64,000 nt of DNA from Pseudomonas sp. PICF141 (GTDB taxonomy: Bacteria > Pseudomonadota > Gammaproteobacteria > Pseudomonadales > Pseudomonadaceae), in NCBI RefSeq assembly GCF_002286815.1, contig NZ_MUNM01000059.1:1-64000 (forward strand). Reading direction: 5' to 3'. Under the pieces are notes generated by a model. That model was not told where the DNA came from and made no database searches. It saw nothing but the letters and a program-made list of their open reading frames with translations. Each line of letters starts with the position of its first letter. Position 1 is the stretch's first letter. The position numbers and the translations under genes are program-made. Below are positions 16,030 through 25,800 of this stretch, piece by piece.

Positions 16030-16267
16030 AAAGCAAGACGTTGGATCAAGGAGCAATAAATCAACGTCAGTGAACACGGGGCGATGAGTCGAAAATAATG
16101 CTTCAAATCATCTGGATTCTGTTGGAGGCCATCATCCCCAACGCTTCATGCTTTCAGGCCGTTTGCCGTGAAAGCCCGGCAAGAATAAGGGCTTGAGCGC
16201 AAAGGAAAAATAGCGATTCCAGACATGCTCTGTTGCAGTCTGAGCAACAGTCGCAAGCCGGCTTTTT

Positions 16268-16407
16268 GTAGCAGCTGCCGAAGGCTGCGTTCGGCTGCGA
16301 AGCAGTCGCAAAATCAGGTACTGCGTTCTGTCAGGCACACTGTGGGTTCAGGGTTTACGCCTGCTGCGCAGCCGAACGCAGCCTCGCGAGCTCGGCAGCT
16401 GCTACAG
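16268..16407. repeat. REP pair of the GTAGCAGCTGCCGA class, upstream of the DUF1302 gene
   Basis: GTAGCAGCTGCCG with GCTGCGTTCGGCTGCGAAGC is mirrored by GCGCAGCCGAACGCAGCCTC and CGGCAGCTGCTAC. The same class recurs at 19840-19984, so the DUF1302/DUF1329 pair is flanked by matching elements. Confidence 0.85.
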
Positions 16408-16627
16408 GCGAATGCGGTCTTCGGCAGCGGCTACGCGCCCGATTCAACCGCGTCCCATGCGCTGCGCTGATAATCCTCCATCCAGCCCATCCATACCTCG
16501 CGCAAACCCTCGTCCCAGGCGGACATTCATCCTTTGGAGGTACAACGCGAATACCTCCTTGGTGCGCTTATCGCTATCGGCGCACGGCAGTAGGGTGGGG
16601 CCTTCTGTCACTCACTGGGGAAGACGC

Positions 16628-18421
16628 ATGACAAAAATAACAATGCGCGCCATCTTCAAACCGCAAGCGCTGGCCGCTGCGGTGGCCTTGGGCTGTTGTG
16701 CCCAGGCGCAGGCTGTTTCATTCAACATCGGCGAAATCGAGGGGCAGTTCGATTCCTCGTTGTCGGTCGGCGCGAGCTGGGGCATGCGTGATGCCGACAA
16801 GTCGCTGGTGGGCAGCGTCAACGGCGGTACGGGCCAGTCTTCGACCGGTGATGACGGGCGCCTGAACTTCAAGAAAGGCGAGACCTTCTCCAAGATTTTC
16901 AAAGGTATCCACGACCTCGAATTGAAATACGGCGACACCGGCGTGTTCGTCCGTGGCAAGTATTGGTACGACTTCGAGCTGAAGGACGAAGACCGCGAGT
17001 TCAAGCAGATCAGCGACAGCGGTCGCAAAGAAGGCGCCAAGTCTTCGGGCGCACAGATTCTCGATGCATTCGTCTATCACAACTATTCCATTGCCGATCT
17101 GCCGGGCACCGTGCGCGCCGGCAAGCAGGTGGTCAGTTGGGGTGAAAGTACCTTCATCGGCAACTCTATCAACAGCATCAACCCGGTCGACGTTTCCGCG
17201 TTCCGTCGTCCGGGGGCGGAGATCAAGGAAGGCCTGATTCCGGTGAACATGCTGTTCGCTTCCCAAGGCCTGACCGATCAGCTCACGGTGGAAGGTTTCT
17301 ACCAACTGGAGTGGGACCAGACGGTGCTCGACAACTGCGGCACTTTCTTCGGCGTCGACGTGGCGGCGGACGGCTGCAATAACGGTTACACCGTCGGCAG
17401 CCCGGCGATTGCCCCGTTGGCGCCGCTGGCGTCAGCCTTTGGCCAACCTATTCAGGTCACCGGCGAGGGCGTCATCGTGCCCCGTGGCGGCGACCGCGAT
17501 GCCCGGGATTCAGGGCAGTGGGGCACCGCCTTGCGCTGGCTCGGTGACGACACCGAGTACGGCCTCTACTTCATGAACTACCACAGTCGCACACCCAGCG
17601 TCGGCACTACCACCGCGGGGCTGTCGACACTGGCCAGCCTGCCGGGCATGGTCAGCATTGCCAACCGTCTGGCTCCGGGCAGCGGTTCGGGGCTGGCACA
17701 AAGCGTAATGCTCGGGCGCGGCCAGTATTACCTCGAATACCCCGAGGACATTCGTCTGTACGGCGCAAGCTTCTCCACCACGTTGCCCACCGGCACTGCC
17801 TGGACCGGCGAAATCAGCTACCGGCCCAACGCTCCGGTGCAGGTCAATACCAACGACCTGACCCTGGCGTTGCTAAACCCGATCGCCGGCGGCGCCGCAT
17901 CGCCTGTCGCGACCCGGCCAGGTGCCGACAACACGGGTTATCGGCGCAAGGAAGTGACCCAGGTCCAAAGCACCCTGACGCACTTTTTCGACCAGGTTCT
18001 GGGTGCTGAACGCCTGACACTGGTCGGTGAAGCCGCCGTGGTACGAGTGGGGGGCCTGGAGTCGCGCGACACGCTGCGTTATGGCCGGGATTCGGTCTAC
18101 GGCCAATACGGCTTTGGCGGCGACACGGAAGGCTTTGTCACGTCCACCTCCTGGGGTTACCGCGGTCGGGCGATTCTCGATTACGCCAACGCCATCGGCG
18201 GGGTCAACCTCAAACCGAATCTGTCCTGGTCCCACGACGTCGCCGGCTACGGCCCCAACGGGCTGTTCAACGAAGGCGCCAAGGCGGTGAGCGTCGGTGT
18301 CGATGCCGATTACCGCAACACCTATACCGCGAGCCTCAGTTACACCGACTTCTTCGGCGGTGACTACAACGTCCTGGAAGACCGTGACTTCCTGGCGCTG
18401 AGCTTAGGTGTGAACTTCTGA
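16628..18421 (+). CDS. DUF1302 family outer-membrane protein
   Basis: About 597 aa with a Sec signal peptide (PQALAAAVALGCCAQAQA, cleavage after AQA) and a long C-terminus of amphipathic strands ending in DFLALSLGVNF with a terminal aromatic, as in outer-membrane beta-barrels. DUF1302 proteins almost always pair with DUF1329 proteins, as here. They have been linked to uptake or envelope handling of hydrophobic compounds such as esters, sterols or polyesters in Pseudomonas and relatives; the ligand here is unknown. ATG at 16628 is chosen because the signal peptide begins there; 16643 is a possible alternative. Confidence 0.88.
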   Translation: MTKITMRAIFKPQALAAAVALGCCAQAQAVSFNIGEIEGQFDSSLSVGASWGMRDADKSLVGSVNGGTGQSSTGDDGRLNFKKGETFSKIFKGIHDLELKYGDTGVFVRGKYWYDFELKDEDREFKQISDSGRKEGAKSSGAQILDAFVYHNYSIADLPGTVRAGKQVVSWGESTFIGNSINSINPVDVSAFRRPGAEIKEGLIPVNMLFASQGLTDQLTVEGFYQLEWDQTVLDNCGTFFGVDVAADGCNNGYTVGSPAIAPLAPLASAFGQPIQVTGEGVIVPRGGDRDARDSGQWGTALRWLGDDTEYGLYFMNYHSRTPSVGTTTAGLSTLASLPGMVSIANRLAPGSGSGLAQSVMLGRGQYYLEYPEDIRLYGASFSTTLPTGTAWTGEISYRPNAPVQVNTNDLTLALLNPIAGGAASPVATRPGADNTGYRRKEVTQVQSTLTHFFDQVLGAERLTLVGEAAVVRVGGLESRDTLRYGRDSVYGQYGFGGDTEGFVTSTSWGYRGRAILDYANAIGGVNLKPNLSWSHDVAGYGPNGLFNEGAKAVSVGVDADYRNTYTASLSYTDFFGGDYNVLEDRDFLALSLGVNF

Positions 18422-18444
18422 TCTGGCTGAGAAGGATAATGTTA

Positions 18445-19812
18445 ATGCGCAAGATGATTCTGCAATGTGGCGCCTTGGCCCTGAGCCTGCTGGCCGCCAA
18501 CGTGATGGCGGCGGTCTCGCCGGAAGAAGCCAACAAGCTGGGCAGCACACTCACGCCGCTGGGCGCCGAGAAAGCCGGCAACGCCGACGGCTCGATTCCG
18601 GCGTGGACCGGTGGCATCCCGAAAAACGCCGGCGCTGTCGACAGCAAAGGCTTCCTGGCTGACCCATTCGCCAATGAAAAACCGCTGTTCACCATCACCG
18701 CCGCGACGGTTGCCAAGTACAAGGACAAGCTCTCGGATGGCCAGGTGGCGATGTTCAAACGCTACCCGGAAACCTACAAGATCCCGGTCTACCCGACCCA
18801 TCGCACCGTGGGGCTGCCGGCGGAAATCTACGAGTCGGCCAAGCGCAGCGCGCTGAATGTGAACAGCATCAACGACGGTAACGGCCTGGCCAATTTCACC
18901 GGCAACCGCTACTACGCGTTCCCGATTCCGAAGAATGGCGTCGAGGTGCTGTGGAACCACATCACCCGTTATCACGGCGGTAACCTGCGACGCATCATTA
19001 CTCAGGTGACCCCACAGACCAACGGCAGCTACACGCCGATCCGCTTCGAAGAAGAGATTGCCGTACCGCAATTGATGAAGGACCTGGACCCGGAAAAAGG
19101 CGCCAACGTGCTGACTTTCTTCAAGCAGTCGGTGACCGCGCCAGCGCGGTTGGCGGGTAACGTGCTGCTGGTGCATGAAACCCTCGACCAGGTGAAAGAG
19201 CCGCGCCTGGCGTGGATCTACAACGCTGGTCAGCGTCGGGTACGTCGCGCGCCGCAAGTGGCCTACGACGGGCCGGGCACCGCCGCTGACGGCCTGCGCA
19301 CGTCGGATAACTTCGATATGTTTTCCGGTGCACCTGATCGCTACGACTGGAAACTGATCGGCAAAAAGGAAATGTACATTCCTTACAACAGCTACAAACT
19401 CGACTCGCCGAGCCTCAAGTACGATGACGTGGTGAAGGCCGGGCACATCAATCAGGACCTGACCCGTTATGAATTGCACCGGGTCTGGGAAGTGGTCGGC
19501 ACGGTCAAGTCGAGCGAGCGGCACATCTACGCCAAACGCCACATGTACATCGACGAAGACAGCTGGCAAGTAGCGCTGGCGGATCATTACGACGGTCGCG
19601 GTCAACTGTGGCGAGTGGCCGAAGGTCACGCCCAGTATTACTACAATCACCAGACCCCGGCCTACACCCTGGAGGCGCTCTACGACATCATTGCCGGCCG
19701 ATACATTGCCCTGGGCATGAAGAACGAAGAGAAGCACAGCTTCGAATTCGGCTTCAACGCCAAGTCTGCGGACTACACTCCGTCGGCCCTGCGCGCCGAG
19801 GGTGTTCGGTAG
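18445..19812 (+). CDS. DUF1329 family periplasmic protein (LolA/LolB-like fold)
   Basis: About 455 aa with an N-terminal signal peptide (MILQCGALALSLLAANVMAA). Family signatures include EEANKLGSTLTPLGAEKAGNADGSIPAWTGG and YKDKLSDGQVAMFKRYPETYKIPVYPTHR. NAGQRRVRRAPQVAYD and RYELHRVWEVVGTVKSSERHIYAKRHMYIDEDSW follow. It lies 23 bases after the DUF1302 gene and is almost certainly co-transcribed with it. The ATG at 18445 is preferred over 18439 because GAAGGA then sits 8 bases upstream. The protein probably shuttles a lipophilic ligand between the inner membrane and the DUF1302 partner, which is inference from fold and context. Confidence 0.9.
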   Translation: MRKMILQCGALALSLLAANVMAAVSPEEANKLGSTLTPLGAEKAGNADGSIPAWTGGIPKNAGAVDSKGFLADPFANEKPLFTITAATVAKYKDKLSDGQVAMFKRYPETYKIPVYPTHRTVGLPAEIYESAKRSALNVNSINDGNGLANFTGNRYYAFPIPKNGVEVLWNHITRYHGGNLRRIITQVTPQTNGSYTPIRFEEEIAVPQLMKDLDPEKGANVLTFFKQSVTAPARLAGNVLLVHETLDQVKEPRLAWIYNAGQRRVRRAPQVAYDGPGTAADGLRTSDNFDMFSGAPDRYDWKLIGKKEMYIPYNSYKLDSPSLKYDDVVKAGHINQDLTRYELHRVWEVVGTVKSSERHIYAKRHMYIDEDSWQVALADHYDGRGQLWRVAEGHAQYYYNHQTPAYTLEALYDIIAGRYIALGMKNEEKHSFEFGFNAKSADYTPSALRAEGVR

Positions 19813-19839
19813 AGACACATTCAAGCCGTAATGCGATCC

Positions 19840-19984
19840 GTAGCAGCTGCCGAGCCCGCGAGGCTGCGTTCGGCTGCGAAGCAGTCGTGAGTCTGGCTGA
19901 TGCAATCTGCCTGACGTACCGCAATTTCTCATTTTACGACTGCTGCGCAGCCGAACGCAGCCTCGCGGGCTCGGCAACTGCTAC
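19840..19984. repeat. REP pair of the GTAGCAGCTGCCGA class, downstream of the DUF1329 gene
   Basis: The GTAGCAGCTGCCGAGCCCGC half is mirrored by GCGGGCTCGGCAACTGCTAC. It fills most of the 300-base gap before the LuxR-type gene. The remaining 130 bases hold the promoter of that gene; no other signal was seen. Confidence 0.85.
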
Positions 19985-20113
19985 GACGAGTAGTGGCTGA
20001 AATTGCTTAACTGGCTCGCTTTTTATGGGCGCCAATCAGCGTCCTGAATACTTCTCAACAAGCGGGTTACAGAGGACTACGGTGGCCGGACAATTATAAA
20101 AAGGCACGCCGCA

Positions 20114-22669
20114 ATGACCGCCATGACTCCGTGTCTGGACCGTTCTGGATTCCTGCCCCGTCTGTCCTCTCATCACCTGTTGCGGGCTCGTTTGAGCGAG
20201 CCGTTATTGGCTTCGACGGCCCGGGTGAAATTACTCTGTGCACCCGCCGGCAGTGGCAAGAGCGCGTTGCTCGCTGAATGCCTGTTGCAGGCGCCAACCC
20301 AATGCCGGGTGCATTGGTTGCCCATGTCTGGCGTGGCGTGGAGCGCGGCGGATTTTCGTCAGCGTCTGGCAGAAACGTTGGGGCTGGCCTCATCGGATGA
20401 ACCCGGGTTGCTGGACGGTCTGGCGCGATTGCAGACACCCGCCTGGCTGTTTCTGGATGACTATTGCCGTCTGCCGAATCCGGAGCTGGACCCGTTACTC
20501 GATCGCATGCTGGCGATCAGCAGCCCGATGCTGACCTGGTGGCTGGGTACCCGACGCCGGCCGCAATGCAACTGGCCAAGGTTGCTGCTCGACGCTGAGT
20601 TATACGAGTGCGAGAGCGCTTCGCTGGCGTTCACCCGAGGTGAAGTCGAGCAGATATTGCAGCCCTGGGTACCCGAGCAAGCCGCCAAGGTGGCGGGTCG
20701 GATCATCCAGCGCACCGGCGGCTGGTGTGCCGGGGTACGGATTGCATTGCTGCACAAGTGCGACTGGTCACGTCAGGACAATTCCCTGGGACGGGCCGCC
20801 ACCTTGCTCGATTATCTGGAGCATGAGTTATTCACCTCACTGACGCCTGAATTGAGTGAGGCCTGGCGCGTACTGGCCCACTTGCCCCGCTTCAATGCCC
20901 GATTGTGCGATCACCTGTTCGGGGCCGGGGAGGGCGCTCAATACTTGCGGTCCTTGCAAGCGCTGGGTTGCTTTATCGAGCCTTGGCAAGACTCCAGCGA
21001 CTGGCTGCAGATTTTTACCCCTTTCACCCAGTTATTGCGCAACGAACAATGGCCGGCGGGACGCTCTTGGCATCGGCGCGCCTGCCAGTGGTTCTGTACT
21101 GAACAGGACTGGAGATCGGCTTTCGAACAGGCCTTGCTCGCCGAGGAATACGAAGTGGCGGTCAGCCTGTTGCAGCATTTCAGTTTCGAGCACTTGTTCG
21201 AAGAGCAAACGGTCGTGCTGTTGCTGCGTTTGCATGAGCAGCAAGGCGAAGAACTGACGCTAGGGAGCCCGCAGTTGGTGGGCTTGATTACCGCAGCGTT
21301 GTTGTTCGCCGGGCGTTTCGAACAGGCGACTGCCTGCATTGCTCATTTGGCGTATTTCACGCCTCAACCCTCGGCGGTGCTGCAGCGTCAATTGATTGCA
21401 CGCTGGCAGGCCCTGCAGGGTTGGTTACTGCATTTGCAGGGACGAATGCAGTCTTCGCGCGCCCACTTTCTTGATGCATTGAGCGCGCTCGATCCCGACT
21501 GCTGGACGGCGCGTCTGATGTGCTTGTCCGGTCTGACCCAACAAGCGCTGCTGAGGGGCGAACTCGATGTGGCGCAAGCCCATAACCGCGAGGCGCTGTG
21601 CCTGGCGCGGGCGCAGGGTTCGCTGGTGTTCGAGGGCTTGATGGAACTCGATCATGCGCAATTGCTGGAGCAGCGGGGGGCTCCCGGGCGCGCTGAAAAT
21701 CTGCTCGCCAATATGCATGAACTGCTTTGCCTGCAATCAGACCGAGCAGTGCCTCTACTGGGACGAATTGCCTTGCGTCGAGGGCGCTTGGCCTTGTGTC
21801 AGGGGCTGGATGAACAGGCCGCGGATTTTTTTCAGGCCGGGCTGGAGGACTGCGTTCGCAACCATGACAAACGTGCGCTGTACGGTTTTCTCGGGCAGGC
21901 ACAACTGGCGGCCAATCAGGACGACTACGCCCAAGCCTTCGTTCGCCTGCGCGATGCCGAGCGATTGATGCAGCAGCGGCAGATTCCCGACACGGTCTAC
22001 CGCAGTGCCTTGTTGCAGGTCAGCAGTCAGTGCTGGTTGCAACAGGGGCGTCCCGAATTGGCGCATGAGGCGTTGAGCCGGGTGCTCAAACACTATCGGG
22101 GGCCACAGGCCCGGCAGGCCCCCCCGGCGACACTGGAGTTGATTCCACGGATTGAGTGTTTGTTGATTCTGGCCGAGATCAAACTGCAACGGGTGGCGGA
22201 TCCCTTGGCTCGACTCGCCACGCTGCTTGAGGACACACAAGCGAACGGGATGGCCAGCCTGGAAGCCGAGCTTCTGTTGGCGATGGCCGAAGCGGCCTTC
22301 ATGCTGGGCGAACAGGGGAAGGCCCGGCAGTTTTTCGAAAAAGGTCTAGCGAAGGCGAACCGTTGTAACGTGCAGTCGTTGTTGGCGCAGTTGAACAGGC
22401 GCTGTCCCGGTCTCTTGTCGGAACTGCACCGGATCGATAATAACGAGCCATTGCCTGACAAGGATATTAATGAAAGTCCACTGAGCCTGAGGGAAGTGGA
22501 AGTGCTTGAGTTGATTGCGTCAGGAAATTCGAATCGACAAATAGCTGATAAGTTGTTCATCTCATTACATACCGTTAAAACACATGTCCGACGGATTCAT
22601 GGAAAGTTAGGTGTTGAACGCAGGACGCATGCAGTGGCAAGGGCAAGAACGCTGGGGTTGTGCGGTTAA
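20114..22669 (+). CDS. MalT-type large LuxR-family transcriptional activator (LAL/STAND)
   Basis: An 851-aa signal-transduction ATPase regulator. The Walker A motif APAGSGKSALLAE is at about residues 43-55 and Walker B is in AWLFLDDYCRL. An NB-ARC-like/winged-helix region and a long TPR-like helical array fill about 350-760. The C-terminal LuxR helix-turn-helix is LSLREVEVLELIASGNSNRQIADKLFISLHTVKTHVRRIHGKLGV. Such proteins need ATP and an inducer to activate transcription. The position after the DUF1302/DUF1329 pair, on the same strand, makes that pair the likely target. Similar triplets occur in other pseudomonads as far as I know. Confidence 0.9.
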   Translation: MTAMTPCLDRSGFLPRLSSHHLLRARLSEPLLASTARVKLLCAPAGSGKSALLAECLLQAPTQCRVHWLPMSGVAWSAADFRQRLAETLGLASSDEPGLLDGLARLQTPAWLFLDDYCRLPNPELDPLLDRMLAISSPMLTWWLGTRRRPQCNWPRLLLDAELYECESASLAFTRGEVEQILQPWVPEQAAKVAGRIIQRTGGWCAGVRIALLHKCDWSRQDNSLGRAATLLDYLEHELFTSLTPELSEAWRVLAHLPRFNARLCDHLFGAGEGAQYLRSLQALGCFIEPWQDSSDWLQIFTPFTQLLRNEQWPAGRSWHRRACQWFCTEQDWRSAFEQALLAEEYEVAVSLLQHFSFEHLFEEQTVVLLLRLHEQQGEELTLGSPQLVGLITAALLFAGRFEQATACIAHLAYFTPQPSAVLQRQLIARWQALQGWLLHLQGRMQSSRAHFLDALSALDPDCWTARLMCLSGLTQQALLRGELDVAQAHNREALCLARAQGSLVFEGLMELDHAQLLEQRGAPGRAENLLANMHELLCLQSDRAVPLLGRIALRRGRLALCQGLDEQAADFFQAGLEDCVRNHDKRALYGFLGQAQLAANQDDYAQAFVRLRDAERLMQQRQIPDTVYRSALLQVSSQCWLQQGRPELAHEALSRVLKHYRGPQARQAPPATLELIPRIECLLILAEIKLQRVADPLARLATLLEDTQANGMASLEAELLLAMAEAAFMLGEQGKARQFFEKGLAKANRCNVQSLLAQLNRRCPGLLSELHRIDNNEPLPDKDINESPLSLREVEVLELIASGNSNRQIADKLFISLHTVKTHVRRIHGKLGVERRTHAVARARTLGLCG

Positions 22670-22822
22670 TTGTTTTTTAATTTTGTTGTGCGTCTGTTTT
22701 GATATCTGGGTTGTTTAATGTTTTGCAAAGAGTGGTGGATATTATTATTGGTTTTGACTGCGGTAAGTTAATTGCACTGGGTTCAGGCAATGTTTCGTTG
22801 TCTGATTTTTTAAGGTGCATTA

Positions 22823-25800
22823 ATGGAAGTGTATATGAGTATTCAGGAAACACCGTTGATACAAGAAAGTCTTGCAAAGGTGGTTGAAAGTTCTACCGCG
22901 TTGGAAGCAGTGGTGAACAAAGCCCCATCGTTTAAATCAATCGTGCAGGACGTTTTGTTAAAGGAACTTCAGCAATTGTTGCCGGAGGTCTACATCAGCA
23001 AGACTTACATCAATGCCCGACGTTCAGGCATTGCGAATCAGGAACCGACCGGTCTGTTCATGGACGTGTTCATGGAATGCCTGAGTCGTGGGCGCGCTCC
23101 TGTTTACGACGCGAATCAGTACGGCGTCTATGACTGGCCCGACTCCATGGATGAGCTGGACCGGGTCGACGGTCTGGACGTGGTTGCCCTGGGGGCGCTG
23201 ATCGGCGATGTGCTGGGTGCGCTGGGACAAAAATACACGCAGGTTCTGGAGCAATACTGGGCGGCACCTCTGGGCAGGGATGCCCAAGGTCGTGAATCGG
23301 TCTCTCGCAGCAGGGATTTGCGGGACGTGTATGCGGCGCTTTTCTGGCAAGAGTTGAAAGCAACGGTACAAATGCAAGGGGTGGGGGCGGACCTGGGAAA
23401 GAGCTACGAAGTTTACATCAGGGATAACCCCCAGACGCCGGCTTACAGTCTTTCTCTGGAGCTGGAAAACGGACGATTTGCAACGCTGGCTTGTTGTTTT
23501 GTCATGTATTCAAGTGGCCGGTCCATGGATGAGCTTGTACCTGCCAATGATGATTGGGTCATCCTTTACACCCCCCCAAACGGGCTGGAAACTTTCCAGA
23601 CATCGGCAATAATGCACCGCTCGCTGGAACAGCGCCTGAGCGATCCGAACAGCCGGGCGCAGTTGCTCAAGGATATTTCACTGGAGGATGCTGAACAGGT
23701 CATCAGTGTGCCTGATATCCGCTATTTAAAAACCCATGGCGAAATTTTCCAGAATGTCATCGACAACCTGCTGGATAAACAACGGCGTGATGTTGCTTAT
23801 GGCATTCGCCGTTTGCTGGAGCCCGCGGCAGATCTGCCAGGCATCATCCAATCCATTGAGCAGACTCAACGCCTGTATGAGTTGAACAGTGATGCCAAGA
23901 GCCGCACCGCACGTCTGCTCGCATTGATGACGATGAACGCCAGGCCGCAATGGCTGAAGGACGCGTCCACCCCCCATCAGCAAACATTTGCCGCTTTGGA
24001 ACGGGCGTTACTCAGCAGTCAGGTGACATTGCATGAGGCAATGGGGGGGCTGTCCTCCTTTCAGGACTATGTGCGGCGTATCGTCGAAGAACATATCTCC
24101 CAGGGCGATACCAATCGCGTTGACCCCGATACCGTTTGGGTATCGGTAAAGCATTCGGTGCGTATGGGCGCCAGGAACATCGAGCATGTTCAGCGTAAAA
24201 CCCTGACACAGCTATTCATGTACGGTGTGCATGATGTTGCAGGGCGATACACGATTCAGTTTGAAGAATTCCATTACAACCCACGACTGTCAGCGTCCCA
24301 TATCGAAAAGGCCATCCGGGAATTTGATCTGCGTTTGAGGTACGCCACTGAACGAAGTAATCACCTTAACGATCCGCAAGTTAAGGACGCCCTGCGAGAA
24401 GTACTAAGTCAACAGATTGCACTGAGCAACTTCGCCGCGCTGCTTCAAAAACATATCGGCCCGCAAGCACAGGACATCGCCCAGCGCTATCTGTTTGGCG
24501 ATCCGGCAGTGGAGGCATGCGGCGTTGCTTTTCGCAGCTATTACCGACCGTTCAAAGACATGATCGTTTACCGTGCCAGAGGTGCAATGCCCGATCTTTC
24601 GATGCATGTGCTCTATGCGCCTGGCGCACCGACGGGGCAGCTATGGTATGAGTTCCCCGATCTGATGGCGTTGAAGCGACAGTTCATTGCGTGGGGTTTC
24701 GAGCAGCGCGATCGCGACTTCCTGATCGGGCAGGCTTTCAGTACGGATCGTGAGCAGTTCGTGAAGGATTATCTTTCCTACGTCGAACCGGGGCCGGTGT
24801 TCCAGCCCTGGTGGTGGGGCGGTGTCACTTTGGTGAAATGGGCCAGCCGGATGGAAGATGGACCGTTGATGGGCGCCATCCACACTATTGTCGGCTGGGA
24901 AATTGCCGAAGAACAGGTGGTCACACCCGATTGGTACAGGAAAGCCGCGCCACAAGATCGCGAACTTTTCACCAGGCTGAACACAGATTTCAAAGCCATC
25001 TACCAGGTGTCAAAAGAACTACTGCACATTGAAACGCTTGCCGCCTTCTCGCGAAAACTGGTCATGAAAGCGTTGAACGATTATCTGCGTCGATCCGGCC
25101 CACATCCGGAAATCGACCCGGATCGGGTGAGCGTCAAATTGCGTGGACACGATTGGATGACACTCACCAATGTGTTCATACAGTGGCAGATTTGGCGGGC
25201 TGATGAACCGGTGGCGTTCAGTTCCCTGGATAACTCATCGCTGGGGCGCTTGAATGAGGCCGCTGTCACGGCGCTGATCAACTTAATGCCGGGTGAGAAA
25301 TATGAGCAGTACCTACGGCAGGGTTTTCTGACAACGCCTTCTTATGATCTGAAAGCAAAGCTTTACTGCAAGACCGTGCAGAACGAAATGCTCAGGGCGG
25401 CATTGACACAAAAGATTCAGGGCTCTCTTTCCGGTGAACGCTTCAATTGGCTCAAGGGGCTGATCGAGGATCTGGATCATGATCGTACGGTTCCGTTGCC
25501 GACGGGGGGCGCCCCAGGCGAAGGCGTTTATACGCTGGCGCTGGAGGGGCGACGGTTGGAGGGTGCCTATACGTTCGGGCGCAACGTGGCTGGCAGGTTG
25601 GAATACTTGATCTACATTCCGAAAGCACCGGATGGCCTGGCATTTCGTCCCATTGAGTCATTGACCCAGGACTTGAAGGGATACGCACTGGGCGATCAGG
25701 TTGTCGGCCTTGTCAGATTGGAAGACAGAGGCGTAGTGCAACGTTTTGTCGACAGTTGCCGCAACGCTTCAGATGCCTTGCCGACGCCAAGGTTGCGAGA

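Larger units (their letters stand above)
15727..16627. other. Non-coding interval between the bacteriocin gene and the DUF1302 gene
   Basis: A 900-base stretch with no supported gene. It holds the bacteriocin leader (15727 to about 16000), a minus-strand intrinsic terminator at 16001-16029 with a possible small RNA behind it, and a REP pair at 16268-16407. The DUF1302 promoter region follows. Short open frames here show no Pseudomonas codon bias or recognisable domain. Confidence 0.6.

Noticed and set aside
15846..16106. 86-codon minus-strand frame between the bacteriocin and DUF1302 genes
   Set aside because: It spans the intrinsic terminator and has poor codon use; no domain is recognisable.
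18442..19977. 511-codon frame antisense to the DUF1329 gene
   Set aside because: Shadow of a strongly supported gene, produced by high GC at third positions.
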